From Saccharibacillus soli (GTDB taxonomy: Bacteria; Bacillota; Bacilli; Paenibacillales; Paenibacillaceae), in the NCBI GenBank assembly GCA_002189105.1, contig NIOB01000001.1, positions 248,001 to 312,000 of the forward strand: DNA of 64,000 nucleotides, given 5' to 3'. Of this stretch, positions 48,051 through 56,449 are shown piece after piece; the stretch's first letter is position 1, and each line of letters opens with the position of its first letter. The translations under genes were made by a program, and so were the position numbers. The notes under the pieces were generated by a model. The model made no database searches, was not told the origin of the DNA, and was given only the letters and a program-made list of their open reading frames with translations.

Positions 48051-50023
48051 CAAAGATCGTTTTGGAAAGCCTGAGACTCACCAACTTCAAAGGATTTGAA
48101 CAATTCTTGTTTGAGACCGGCGGCGGCAACGTCTCTGGATTCGGCACCAACGCGACCGGCAAGACGACGATCGTTGATGCGTTCACTTGGTTGCTGTTCG
48201 GCAAGGACTCTGCAGGCCGGAGTGACTTCGAGATTAAGCCGCTCAACAGCCGCGGTCAAGTGGCACAGCACGGATTGGATCACGAGGTTGAGGGTGTGCT
48301 CCTGGTCGATGGCCAGCGTCGCACCTTCCGGAAAGTTTTTGCCGAGAAGTGGACGAAGCAGCGCGGCTCCGCGACGGCCGAGTTCACCGGGCATAAGACA
48401 GATCACTTCCTGGACGGTGTGCCGGTGACTGCTGGCGAATATAAAGCGTCGGTCGCCGCACTGATTCCGGAAGAGTTATTCCGGCTGCTGACCTTGCCCG
48501 ACTATTTTAACGGCCTGAAGATGGAAGCACGCCGGAAGATCCTCCTGGATGTCTGTGGTGATATGGCCGATGAGGATGTCGTGAGCAGCAACGAGGAGAT
48601 TGCCAAGCTGATTATAGGCTTGAACGGTCGCTCTATCGACGATCAGAAGAAGGTCATCGCTTCCGAACGCCAGCGTGTGAACAAGGAGCTGGAGAAGATT
48701 CCGATCCGCATCGATGAAGCACGCCGTTCTATTCCGGATGTCTCTGAGTTGGATGAGACGCTTCTGGATGACGATCTGTACACATTACGCGGTCGCATCG
48801 AAGCGCGGGAAGCGGAAGCATCCCGTATCCGTGGTGGTGGCGAAGTTGCGACCAAGCGCAAACAGATTGCAGAGCTGGAAGCTGGCATGTTGGACATCAA
48901 GAGTCGCCTGCAATCGGTGGGTATGGATGCTGCAGCAAAGCAGAGGGAAGTCGTTAACCGGCTGCACGCCGAGTGTGACCAGATCCGTCGAACGATCGAT
49001 GACAAGCAGCAGCGGCGTCGTAATAACGAACGGACAATCGATGCACGTCGTCAAGAAGCGAATCGCCTGCGTGCCGAGTGGACGCAGGTTGATGCGGAGC
49101 AAATGGTCGAGCATCACGCCGACAACTGCCCAACTTGTGGACAGATGCTTCCGGAAGAACAGATCCAGGCAGCTCATGAAAAGGCCGAGGCGGAATATCG
49201 TCGTCAAAAATCGGAACGGCTACAGCGAATCAATGATGCGGGACGTGCTGCGGTAGCAGAGATTCAACAGCTCGCTTCTGACAATGCCAAACTGACCACA
49301 GAGATCGAGTCTGCTGGCGAACAGTTGGCCAACTTGCAGGTGCAGGTCTCTGACGCTGAAACAACGCTCAACGAACTGCGTGCCGGGATCACTGATCCGC
49401 TTGGGAATCCGGAGTACGTGGAGAAGTCGTCTGAGGTTGATATGCTCCGGACTGAGATCTACCAGCTTGAGCAGTCCACCGACACTGCGCTGGCCAAAAT
49501 CCGCGAAGACGTTTGTAAGTTGCGTGAAGAGATTGCAACGATTGAGCAGGACAAAGCGCGTATCGCTCAGGCTCGCACGGTTCAGCAGCGTATCATCGAG
49601 CTGGAGGCGCAAGAGCGGCACCTGGCCGACGAGTATGAACGTCTTGAGGAGCAGCTGTTCCTCATCGAAGAGTTTATCCGGACGAAGGTGGCCATGCTTG
49701 AGCAGCGAATCAACGGCAAATTCCAGCTCGCCCGTTTCCGGCTTTTTGAGACTCAGATCAATGGCGGCCTGAAGGAAGTGTGCGACACGATGTACGGCGG
49801 TGTGCCTTACGATGGCGGACTGAACAACGCTGCTCGGATCAATGTTGGCCTGGACATCATCAACACGCTGAGCGCACATTACGGCGTTGAAGCACCGATC
49901 TGGATCGATAACGCGGAGTCTGTTGTGCAACTGGTTGATACACGTGCCCAGGTGATCCGTCTGGTTGTAAGTGAGGCAGACCGCAAGCTCCGGATTGAGA
50001 CAACTATGCAGGAGGCGATTTGA
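48047..50023 (+). CDS. SbcC/Rad50-like AAA ATPase of the phage recombination module
   Basis: 658 residues with SMC/Rad50 architecture. The N-terminal head has Walker A GTNATGKTT at 33-41 and the family KGFEQF strand before it. Two coiled-coil arms (about 205-355 and 375-590) flank a zinc-hook-like CPTCG at C361/C364. The C-terminal head carries a Walker-B-like PIWIDNAES near 620. The acidic residue after the Walker B Asp is Asn here, not the usual Glu. It is shorter than cellular SbcC (about 1000). Followed by a RecT-like gene and an MBL-fold gene, it probably processes DNA ends for phage recombination. This is inference from context. Confidence 0.85.
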   Translation: MTKIVLESLRLTNFKGFEQFLFETGGGNVSGFGTNATGKTTIVDAFTWLLFGKDSAGRSDFEIKPLNSRGQVAQHGLDHEVEGVLLVDGQRRTFRKVFAEKWTKQRGSATAEFTGHKTDHFLDGVPVTAGEYKASVAALIPEELFRLLTLPDYFNGLKMEARRKILLDVCGDMADEDVVSSNEEIAKLIIGLNGRSIDDQKKVIASERQRVNKELEKIPIRIDEARRSIPDVSELDETLLDDDLYTLRGRIEAREAEASRIRGGGEVATKRKQIAELEAGMLDIKSRLQSVGMDAAAKQREVVNRLHAECDQIRRTIDDKQQRRRNNERTIDARRQEANRLRAEWTQVDAEQMVEHHADNCPTCGQMLPEEQIQAAHEKAEAEYRRQKSERLQRINDAGRAAVAEIQQLASDNAKLTTEIESAGEQLANLQVQVSDAETTLNELRAGITDPLGNPEYVEKSSEVDMLRTEIYQLEQSTDTALAKIREDVCKLREEIATIEQDKARIAQARTVQQRIIELEAQERHLADEYERLEEQLFLIEEFIRTKVAMLEQRINGKFQLARFRLFETQINGGLKEVCDTMYGGVPYDGGLNNAARINVGLDIINTLSAHYGVEAPIWIDNAESVVQLVDTRAQVIRLVVSEADRKLRIETTMQEAI

Positions 50024-50025
50024 AC

Positions 50026-51120
50026 ATGAGTGATTTTTCGACAGTTCTGACGAAGGTAAATGACAACTATTTCCCGATGATCGAGCGACAGCTTACAGGT
50101 AACGGCATCGAGATGGATCAATATGCGAAGTCCTGCGTCCTTAACGCGATCTCAGCAATCAACACCGCGCTGGACGCGAAAGGCATCAGTTGGAACGATA
50201 ACCAGCTTGATCGCAGTAACATCACGCAGACGCTTATCCAAGTGGCTTCACTTCGGCTTAATGCCGCGGCGAGTCCGCGTGAAGTCTATTTCCAAGTTCG
50301 CAACATCAAGGTCAAGGTGGACGGAAAGGACGAATGGAAGAAGCAGATCGAGATGGGGATTGAGGGGGATGGCAACGACGCCATCCTCGCCCGCTTCGGC
50401 CGTGATGTGAAAAAGGTCGGCCAGTTCTGGCTGGTACGGGAGGGCGACGACTTCACCTATCCGAAATATACCGGCTTTGATGTTGTACCGCCGACCTGGA
50501 CGCCGAAAGGTAAGGGTGATGTCGTCCGGATCGTGTATCCGATCATGAAGACGGATGGCACTGTCGAATTCCACATCGCGGAACGTGACGACGTGACTCG
50601 GAACATGATTGCGCATATGAATAACAACATGATGAACGAGACGTTTGGAATCTGCACAGATCGCTTCAAAGCGACGCCGGATCAGCGCAAGCAGATCGCA
50701 GCTAAGAAGGCAGAAATTTTGAATCGAGCCAATCAGCTTGGCCTCGCTGCACTCAGCGATCCAGATCTTCAGCCCTATATTAGTCCCGCCTGGACAGAGC
50801 CGCAGAGTCGGGAATCGATGCTTATCCGGAAGATGCGGAATAACGTAGTCAAGAAGATTCCGAAAGACTTCGGAAATGCCTTCGTTGAACTGACCTACCA
50901 GGAAGCTGCAGACGAAACCTACAGCGAAGTTAAACGGGAAATCGAGCAGCATGCGAATGGTGAGATCATCGATATTGATCCGCCAGCGGGTGCGCCGGAA
51001 CAACCAGAGCCTGAGAAGCCTCAGCAGCAATCTGAACCGCAGTCTGAAGGCGACGTGCGAAATGTAGAAATGGATTTCTCTGGAGACGTTCCGCCGATCG
51101 ACGGCAAACCGGGCTTCTGA
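50026..51120 (+). CDS. Divergent RecT-like single-strand annealing protein (proposed)
   Basis: 364 residues from ATG 50026, with GGAGG 10 bp upstream. Three segments line up in order with E. coli RecT: ITQTLIQVASLRLNAAASPRE (RecT IVQCSQLGLEPGSALG), then FWLVREGDDFTYPKYTG (VVREGDEFSFEFG), then MKTDGTVEFHIAERDDVTR (LKDGGTQFEVMTRKQI). The tail from about 305 is proline- and glutamine-rich and acidic, as in several annealases that bind SSB or nucleases. The call is from my pattern matching and from the neighbours (ATPase before, MBL nuclease-like after); it needs a profile search. Confidence 0.65.
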   Translation: MSDFSTVLTKVNDNYFPMIERQLTGNGIEMDQYAKSCVLNAISAINTALDAKGISWNDNQLDRSNITQTLIQVASLRLNAAASPREVYFQVRNIKVKVDGKDEWKKQIEMGIEGDGNDAILARFGRDVKKVGQFWLVREGDDFTYPKYTGFDVVPPTWTPKGKGDVVRIVYPIMKTDGTVEFHIAERDDVTRNMIAHMNNNMMNETFGICTDRFKATPDQRKQIAAKKAEILNRANQLGLAALSDPDLQPYISPAWTEPQSRESMLIRKMRNNVVKKIPKDFGNAFVELTYQEAADETYSEVKREIEQHANGEIIDIDPPAGAPEQPEPEKPQQQSEPQSEGDVRNVEMDFSGDVPPIDGKPGF

Positions 51121-51827
51121 TGATTGAGATCCGATCGCTCGGATCGAGCAGCGCCGGAAACGCCTACCGAATTACGGATGGCCATACGACGCTGCTCATC
51201 GAAGCCGGGCTCAAATACAAAGACATTCAGCGTGCGCTGGCCTTCCGGGTTTCCGGACTGGCCGCGTGCCTTATCACTCATGAGCATGGCGATCACAGCG
51301 CCGCCGTAAAGGATCTGCTTCGTGCTGGAGTGACGATTTACACCAGCCAAGGTACTGCGGACACCCTGCGTATAACCGGGCATCGTGTACAGCACATTAT
51401 GGCCAAACAGCCGTTCACGATCGGCAGCTGGACGATTATGCCCTTCGAGACTGAACATGACGCAGCAGAGCCTCTGGGCTTCCTGCTCGCGTCTTCGGCA
51501 GGTGGAAAGCTACTGTTCGCCACCGACACGTATTTCGTTCGGTACCGGTTTAAGGGGCTGACTCACATTATGGTCGAGTGCAATTATTCACTGGAGATCC
51601 TGCGCCGCAACGTCGTCGAAGGTCGCGTGCCGGCACCGCTGAAGAACCGTGTGATGAAGTCGCACTTTAGCCTGGAGAATGTGAAAGACTTTCTCCGGGC
51701 AAACGACCTGAGCCAGGTACGTGAGATCCACTTACTTCACCTGAGCGATAGCAACAGCGACGAGGCGGCCTTTAAGCAGGAGATCATGGCGCTGACCGGA
51801 AAACCGGTCTACGTCGCCGGGAGGTAA
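51120..51827 (+). CDS. MBL-fold metallohydrolase (possible exonuclease of the recombination module)
   Basis: 235 residues. Metal motif THEHGDH near residue 57, DTYF near 137 and a further histidine in LHLSDSNSDE near 205, resembling the YycJ/WalJ branch. MBL-fold proteins beside recT genes are known in Gram-positive phages such as Listeria A118, where a nuclease role is assumed. It starts on the last base of the RecT-like stop codon. Confidence 0.82.
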   Translation: MIEIRSLGSSSAGNAYRITDGHTTLLIEAGLKYKDIQRALAFRVSGLAACLITHEHGDHSAAVKDLLRAGVTIYTSQGTADTLRITGHRVQHIMAKQPFTIGSWTIMPFETEHDAAEPLGFLLASSAGGKLLFATDTYFVRYRFKGLTHIMVECNYSLEILRRNVVEGRVPAPLKNRVMKSHFSLENVKDFLRANDLSQVREIHLLHLSDSNSDEAAFKQEIMALTGKPVYVAGR

Positions 51828-51829
51828 CC

Positions 51830-52021
51830 ATGATGATCGGAGAGACGCCGCTTACGCGCAGCATGATGAGTGAGGAAATATGGACGCTGCTGGACACTGA
51901 TCCGGAAGCGTTCAAAATCGCCGCAAAGGAATACTTTAGCCGAAGTTACCTGGGCTGGACGATCGTTCGGGTTAAGTACCCGATCGTATTCAGCCGAGAT
52001 GATCGAAATAAGCAAGTGTAG
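51830..52021 (+). CDS. Small prophage protein, unknown
   Basis: 63 residues after GGAGG, helical N-terminus. No family recognised. Sits 2 bp after the MBL gene and 13 bp before the initiator gene. Confidence 0.6.
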   Translation: MMIGETPLTRSMMSEEIWTLLDTDPEAFKIAAKEYFSRSYLGWTIVRVKYPIVFSRDDRNKQV

Positions 52022-52034
52022 GGGATGATGCAGG

Positions 52035-52949
52035 ATGCCAGACAGTTTTCCTTTCCCGATGTTCTCGGGGATTCTGGAGCCGGGACACTACAAGAAGATA
52101 GGAAACGCCCTGTGGCTATTCGCCTGGTGTATCAACTCCACGACATCCGAGCAAGAGAAGGAAGGGACTGTCTGGGGCCTCGTATTTGACGGGAAGCCAG
52201 TCAAGGCAAGTGAGCTGCAGGAGTGTTTCGACGTAACAGACCGCACCGTTCGGACTTGGATTAAGACGCTTGAACAACACGATTACATCCGGGTTACCAG
52301 GGCGCCTTACGGAATGATTATCTTGGTTCGCAACTCTAAACGGGGCTTGAAGAGATCGGAAAGAAACTTCCGATCTCTCGATGACAGACCGGAAGAAAAC
52401 TTCCGATCTCTACCGCCAGACCGGAAAGAAACTTCCGATCTCTTACCCGAGAGACCGGAAGAAAACTTCCGATCTAATAAAGATTTAGATCTTAAAGATA
52501 CTATTACTACTACTACGGATGAGAAAGCTGATTCGGAAAACGAAGACGCTGCTCACACGGAAGACGATGATCCGTTTATCACGCTTTTGAATGCTTACTG
52601 CACGCTGCATGGGAAATTCGATATTCACGTCAATCCGCGAGAACGCGAAGCCATGGGTAAGATGGTCGCCGGGGGGATGCCGGTACCCTTTACCATCCGA
52701 ACTATGGAGATCCTTTACGAGGAAAAGCGGCAGCGGGAAGGCGGGCGTTTCCAGAAGCCCAGCACCTTTTTGTATTATGTGCCCGGGATCGAAGAGGCGT
52801 GGAGGAACCAATTGCTGGTTGATCCGGTTGCTCCGCCGAAAGACGCAGGGCAGCCGCGGCAACCGCAGCGTAAAATTAGCCGCCAGCAGGACAAGCTGGA
52901 CGACCTACAACGCAGACGAGAGGAGGCGCGCAAGCGTGGAGCGAGATGA
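52035..52949 (+). CDS. Phage replication initiator (winged-helix, DnaD-like organisation)
   Basis: 304 residues. The N-terminal domain (about 10-95) is a winged helix, with LWLFAWCINSTTSEQ and LQECFDVTDRTVRTWIKTLEQHDYIRVTR. Residues 104-160 are a low-complexity polar linker that encodes the four iterons and a run of threonines. The C-terminal part (about 165-250) has FITLLNAYCTLHGKFD and FQKPSTFLYYVPGIEEAW, and a basic tail follows. Such proteins bind origin iterons and recruit the helicase loader, like lambda O or DnaD-type initiators. Loader and DnaB genes follow directly, which supports the call. Confidence 0.78.
   Translation: MPDSFPFPMFSGILEPGHYKKIGNALWLFAWCINSTTSEQEKEGTVWGLVFDGKPVKASELQECFDVTDRTVRTWIKTLEQHDYIRVTRAPYGMIILVRNSKRGLKRSERNFRSLDDRPEENFRSLPPDRKETSDLLPERPEENFRSNKDLDLKDTITTTTDEKADSENEDAAHTEDDDPFITLLNAYCTLHGKFDIHVNPREREAMGKMVAGGMPVPFTIRTMEILYEEKRQREGGRFQKPSTFLYYVPGIEEAWRNQLLVDPVAPPKDAGQPRQPQRKISRQQDKLDDLQRRREEARKRGAR
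52353..52475 (+). repeat. Four iterons inside the initiator gene, probable phage replication origin
   Basis: The 19-bp unit GGAARRAAACTTCCGATCT occurs at 52358, 52391, 52423 and 52457, at a spacing of 33, 32 and 34 bp (about three helical turns). Each unit is itself a dyad (GGAA/TTCC). The first is extended to 9-bp arms (AGATCGGAA/TTCCGATCT). A strongly A+T-rich stretch with ACT repeats follows to about 52515. This is the lambda ori layout: iterons within the initiator gene followed by an AT-rich region. Confidence 0.75.
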
Positions 52950-53286
52950 GATATACGAGTTGCTTGGCGAAGTTTTTCGGCATTATCCGAACTTTGACAT
53001 CAGCGAAAAAGCCGTCGATCGGCACTTGGAATTTCTGTCCGATATGCCGTTGGAAGTCGCTCTGCGCAACGTTCGTATGCATGTGAAGGACAGCGTGTAC
53101 CCGCCGAAGATCGCAGAGATCCGCGCCGGTTGGAATAATTACGCCGAACGAATGGCAAAAGCCGCCCAGCAGCATATCGCTGAGCAGGAGGAGCGCCGCA
53201 AGCACGTCGTGCCGCCGTCGCAGGAAGTGAGGGGACAGATTGCAGCACTCAAACAACGAATGGCTGCCAAACAATCCGGAAGCTGA
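52936..53286 (+). CDS. Helicase loader, SPP1 G39P-like
   Basis: 116 residues from GTG 52936, with GAGGAGG upstream and a 14-bp overlap with the initiator. The N-terminal helical domain (ELLGEVFRHYPNFDIS, FLSDMPLEVALRNVRMH and YPPKIAEIRAGW) matches the pattern of the G39P helicase loader. The C-terminal half is a charged helix, flexible in G39P. It overlaps the helicase gene by 47 bp. Confidence 0.75.
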   Translation: MERDEIYELLGEVFRHYPNFDISEKAVDRHLEFLSDMPLEVALRNVRMHVKDSVYPPKIAEIRAGWNNYAERMAKAAQQHIAEQEERRKHVVPPSQEVRGQIAALKQRMAAKQSGS

Positions 53287-54637
53287 AGCTGCCGTTCTGG
53301 GCGCGATCCTGATCGACAAAACGGGCGACGCACTCGCGGCAGCGATTGAGACGGATCCAGACGCGTTCTACGATACCGGGAACCGGAAAATCTTTGAGGC
53401 GATCTGGGATCTGTATGACGCGGACAAACCAATCGACATCGTGACTCTCGCGCAACAACTCGACACCAACCATGCGCTTGCGATCGCTGGGGGCGTCACG
53501 TACCTGTCGAAGATCGCTCAATCGGTACCGACCGCGGCGAACATCGGCGAATACGTCAAGATCGTTCAAGACCAGTATTTACGGCGTCAGATCGCCGAGG
53601 CGGCAGATGAACAGCGCCGGGCGGCTCTACAGGGAGAAGATGCAACGGAAGCACTGGCCACGATGGCCAGACTTAACGCCCAGCTTTCTGACCAGGCTGC
53701 ACCGGCACAGGAATTCAAGCCGATCGGCGTGGTAATGATGGACGCGTTTGAGCAAGCTGAGCGTCGGGCTGAGCAAATGATGAAAAATCCGAATCGGGGG
53801 AGCATGACCGGTATTCCTTCAGGTTTCGTCGATTTGGATCGGATGACTGCCGGCTGGCAGAACAACGACCTGATTATCGTCGCGGCTCGACCATCCGTCG
53901 GCAAGACGGCGCTAGCCCTTAATCTCGCGCAGAATGCTGCACTTGATTACGGAAAATCGGTTGCCATCTTCAGTCTCGAAATGTCAGCCGCGCAGTTGGC
54001 CAACCGCTTCATCAGCGCCGACCAGAATCTGGCCGCTGAAGCATTGAAGGTCGGCGACCTCCAGGACGAAGATTGGCAGAAGATGGCCCAAGCGGTAACC
54101 CGTTTTTCCGAAGCGAAGATTTTTATCGATGATCCTTCAGTGATTACGGTCCACGAGATCCGATCAAAATGTCGGCGCCTGAAGGAGAAGCAGGGGCTGG
54201 ACATGATTATCATTGACTACCTTCAACTCATCACAGGCGGAGGACGCGGGCGCCGACAGGAGAATCGCCAGCAAGAGGTAGCCGAGATCTCGCGCACGCT
54301 GAAGCAAATCGCGCGGGAACTGGAAGTTCCCGTCATCGCATTGTCCCAGCTCAGCCGGGGCGTCGAGCAGCGTCAGGACAAACGCCCGATGATGTCCGAC
54401 CTTCGGGAATCCGGCTCCATCGAGCAGGATGCCGATATTGTAGCGTTCCTCTACCGGGATGACTACTACAATGCGGACACCGAGAAGAAGAATATCATCG
54501 AGATCATCATCGCCAAGCAGCGGAACGGTCCGGTCGGGAAAATCGAGCTGGTATTCCTAAAGCAGTTTAACAAGTTTGTAAATTATGATCGTACTCACGT
54601 TGGCTACGATGCCGGTATGGAGAAAAGATATGGTTGA
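53240..54637 (+). CDS. Replicative DNA helicase (DnaB family)
   Basis: 465 residues. The N-terminal domain PNNPEAEAAVLGAILID is typical. The RecA-like C-domain has Walker A ARPSVGKTALALN (about 214-226), IFSLEMSAAQLANR, the Walker B MIIIDYLQLI, and the arginine-finger region KQRNGPVGKIELVF. The start is TTG 53240 with GAGGGG upstream, deep in the loader gene. It is the phage's own helicase, loaded at the adjacent iteron origin by the G39P-like protein. Confidence 0.95.
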   Translation: MQHSNNEWLPNNPEAEAAVLGAILIDKTGDALAAAIETDPDAFYDTGNRKIFEAIWDLYDADKPIDIVTLAQQLDTNHALAIAGGVTYLSKIAQSVPTAANIGEYVKIVQDQYLRRQIAEAADEQRRAALQGEDATEALATMARLNAQLSDQAAPAQEFKPIGVVMMDAFEQAERRAEQMMKNPNRGSMTGIPSGFVDLDRMTAGWQNNDLIIVAARPSVGKTALALNLAQNAALDYGKSVAIFSLEMSAAQLANRFISADQNLAAEALKVGDLQDEDWQKMAQAVTRFSEAKIFIDDPSVITVHEIRSKCRRLKEKQGLDMIIIDYLQLITGGGRGRRQENRQQEVAEISRTLKQIARELEVPVIALSQLSRGVEQRQDKRPMMSDLRESGSIEQDADIVAFLYRDDYYNADTEKKNIIEIIIAKQRNGPVGKIELVFLKQFNKFVNYDRTHVGYDAGMEKRYG

Positions 54638-54678
54638 TTCAATACTTGAAAAATTCATACAAAGGAGCGAATAAAACC

Positions 54679-54831
54679 ATGAAAAACGACCGCAAGCCAA
54701 CAAAAAAGCAGAAGATGGCCATTTCAGCTGCCAAGCTTGACGCCAAGAATTGGCTCGTAAGGAGCGATGCCGCTGGGCAGCTCATCATCGTCAGCAAGGC
54801 AGCCGGTCAGGTGCGGCGGATTCCATGCTGA
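54679..54831 (+). CDS. Short phage protein (DUF6906-like)
   Basis: 50 residues from ATG 54679, which has AAAGGAG upstream. The sequence KPTKKQKMAISAAKLDAKNWLV is the pattern of a small conserved family common in Bacillus phages. Function unknown. Its stop overlaps the next possible gene by 4 bp (ATGC/TGA region at 54828-54831). Confidence 0.7.
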   Translation: MKNDRKPTKKQKMAISAAKLDAKNWLVRSDAAGQLIIVSKAAGQVRRIPC

Positions 54832-55064
54832 AGCAGCCGGAGCGGATTGATCCGCTCTACCAAGACGTGCCCTGGGACATCATCGTCAGCGACGACGGCC
54901 GGGTGATCGGCGAGGTGTACATGCTGCTTGGAGCGGCACGCAGGGAAGGAGAAGTCAGACATGAAGATCATGGGGATCGACCACGGCACCAATTACGCAG
55001 GATGGGCCACGATGTCAAACGGAAAGGTGCAGGAGTTTGGCCTCCGGGATTTCAGCGCTATTAA
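54828..55064 (+). CDS. Small possible gene overlapping the RuvC-like gene
   Basis: 78 residues. The first 45 or so (DPLYQDVPWDIIVSDDGRVIGEVYML) look protein-like; the rest overlaps the RuvC-like gene by 104 bp in another frame and is Arg/His-rich, like a shadow. It may be real with a dispensable tail, or a gene whose proper stop was lost. No ribosome site stronger than GGAT lies upstream. Confidence 0.4.
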   Translation: MKQPERIDPLYQDVPWDIIVSDDGRVIGEVYMLLGAARREGEVRHEDHGDRPRHQLRRMGHDVKRKGAGVWPPGFQRY

Positions 55065-55494
55065 AATGCCGAACGTGCTGGATGCAATCTATCAGGATAC
55101 GGTTGCTATGATTCAGCAACAGAAGCCAAGGATCATCGTGCTGGAGCGTCCCGTGCACTTTCGGAATGCCAGCTCCGTCATGGCTTTGGTTGGTGCCTAT
55201 TCGATGGTTACGTTGGCCGCGCTGCATATCGGTATTCCGATCGCAGAGATCCGGCCATCTGAACTCAAGCTCAGCGCAGCCAAGGGTGGAGCGGACAAGG
55301 AGACGGTGGCCATCGAGATGCAGATGCTGTTCGATCTGGACTATGACGAACTGGCCGTACCAGTCTTGTACAAGAAGGATGACCCGAAAGGCAAGTACAA
55401 AACGGGCGATGTCAAAGAGCGCTTGTTCGATCCTTCGGATGCTGTGGCACTTTGCTGGGCTTATCACCAAAAACAAAAATTGAAGGGAATGTGA
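54961..55494 (+). CDS. RuvC-like Holliday junction resolvase
   Basis: 177 residues with the RNase H-like RuvC fold. Catalytic acids: D7 in GIDHGT, E62 in IIVLERP, and D157/D160 in DPSDAVALCWAYH. The ATG at 54961 follows GGAGAAG. Phage resolvases of this type process branched DNA before packaging or in late recombination. It sits after the replication genes and before structural control genes. Confidence 0.9.
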   Translation: MKIMGIDHGTNYAGWATMSNGKVQEFGLRDFSAIKMPNVLDAIYQDTVAMIQQQKPRIIVLERPVHFRNASSVMALVGAYSMVTLAALHIGIPIAEIRPSELKLSAAKGGADKETVAIEMQMLFDLDYDELAVPVLYKKDDPKGKYKTGDVKERLFDPSDAVALCWAYHQKQKLKGM

Positions 55495-55499
55495 AGAAT

Positions 55500-56417
55500 A
55501 TGTTCATGAAAGACTACGCAAAATTCTCGGCGAAGATCGCCAAAGGCATGAAGGTTGGAGAAGACAATGTCGAAATCAAGCTGCTGATCCCGCTGAAGGT
55601 GATGCAGGAGAATTTCCTTTTCCTCAGCAGCAAGCAGGAGCAAAAGGTGAACGTATTCTTCGGGGATCCTCAGGCAACGTTCGACTTTGACGACGAAGAT
55701 GAGGATAGCGACGTTTTCCGAGCTGTAACTGGCCGGCGCTTCACGGCCGACGCTTCAGGTGTTGTGTCGAACGTTGAGCAGCCCGAAGAAGATCCGAACC
55801 AAGCAGAGCTGTTCAAACAAACTGACGAAGGTGAAGTCGGAATGGGCGATCGTGCGGAAGAGGACGGTCAGGACAAGGCAGGGGCACCAGACGCCAGCAA
55901 AGGCCCAGACAGTGAACCGAGAGAGTCTGCCCCGGAAAAGAGCAGTGAGGAACCATCAGCATCGCCTCAGCACTCGATCAGCGAAGACGACGATGCTGCG
56001 CTGCTCGAAGAAATGGAAGGCCGAAGCAGCGAACGCCGACTCATCGATCAAGATACGCCGGGCTGGATGCAGGAAGGCGAGCAGAGCGGTGTTGACTCCG
56101 CAGCAGAGGGAGACAAGGGCGGCTCCCCGAACGGTACGGGCACAGGCGGCCCTGGTTCGGAGACGACAGCGCCGATCGTCGATAAAGAAGCATTGGACAC
56201 CTTTATTCTGACAGAGCGTCCCATCTTCCCAGAAATCGAATTTGGCGGTCAACCGGTACCGTTTCCGGATCTGCTTGAGAAGCGTCTGAATGGCAATAAG
56301 ACTTGGCGAGATGTCGCAGGTGAAGCGGGCATGACGAGTGGCCAACTGACCAGCCGCTGGTCGGAATACAAAAAACTCGTGACCAAGAAAATGCAGGGTG
56401 GTGGAGGAGCGGCGTAA
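55500..56417 (+). CDS. Prophage protein with long acidic low-complexity linker
   Basis: 305 residues from ATG 55500 (GAAGGGAA upstream). The first 60 residues form a compact domain with IKLLIPLKVMQENFLFL. Residues about 80-225 are disordered, rich in Glu, Asp, Ser, Pro and Gly. The last 80 form a second domain with PFPDLLEKRLNGNKTWRDV and an HTH-like AGEAGMTSGQLTSRWSEYKKL. No family recognised. The architecture suggests a scaffolding or DNA/protein tether. Confidence 0.7.
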   Translation: MFMKDYAKFSAKIAKGMKVGEDNVEIKLLIPLKVMQENFLFLSSKQEQKVNVFFGDPQATFDFDDEDEDSDVFRAVTGRRFTADASGVVSNVEQPEEDPNQAELFKQTDEGEVGMGDRAEEDGQDKAGAPDASKGPDSEPRESAPEKSSEEPSASPQHSISEDDDAALLEEMEGRSSERRLIDQDTPGWMQEGEQSGVDSAAEGDKGGSPNGTGTGGPGSETTAPIVDKEALDTFILTERPIFPEIEFGGQPVPFPDLLEKRLNGNKTWRDVAGEAGMTSGQLTSRWSEYKKLVTKKMQGGGGAA

Positions 56418-56449
56418 GCCGCTTCTTCTCCACATGAGGGAGGTCGGTC

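Noticed and set aside
52353-52475. CRISPR-like array
   Set aside because: Spacing of 13-15 bp between units is far too short, the units are palindromic and in a coding gene, and no cas genes occur in the window.
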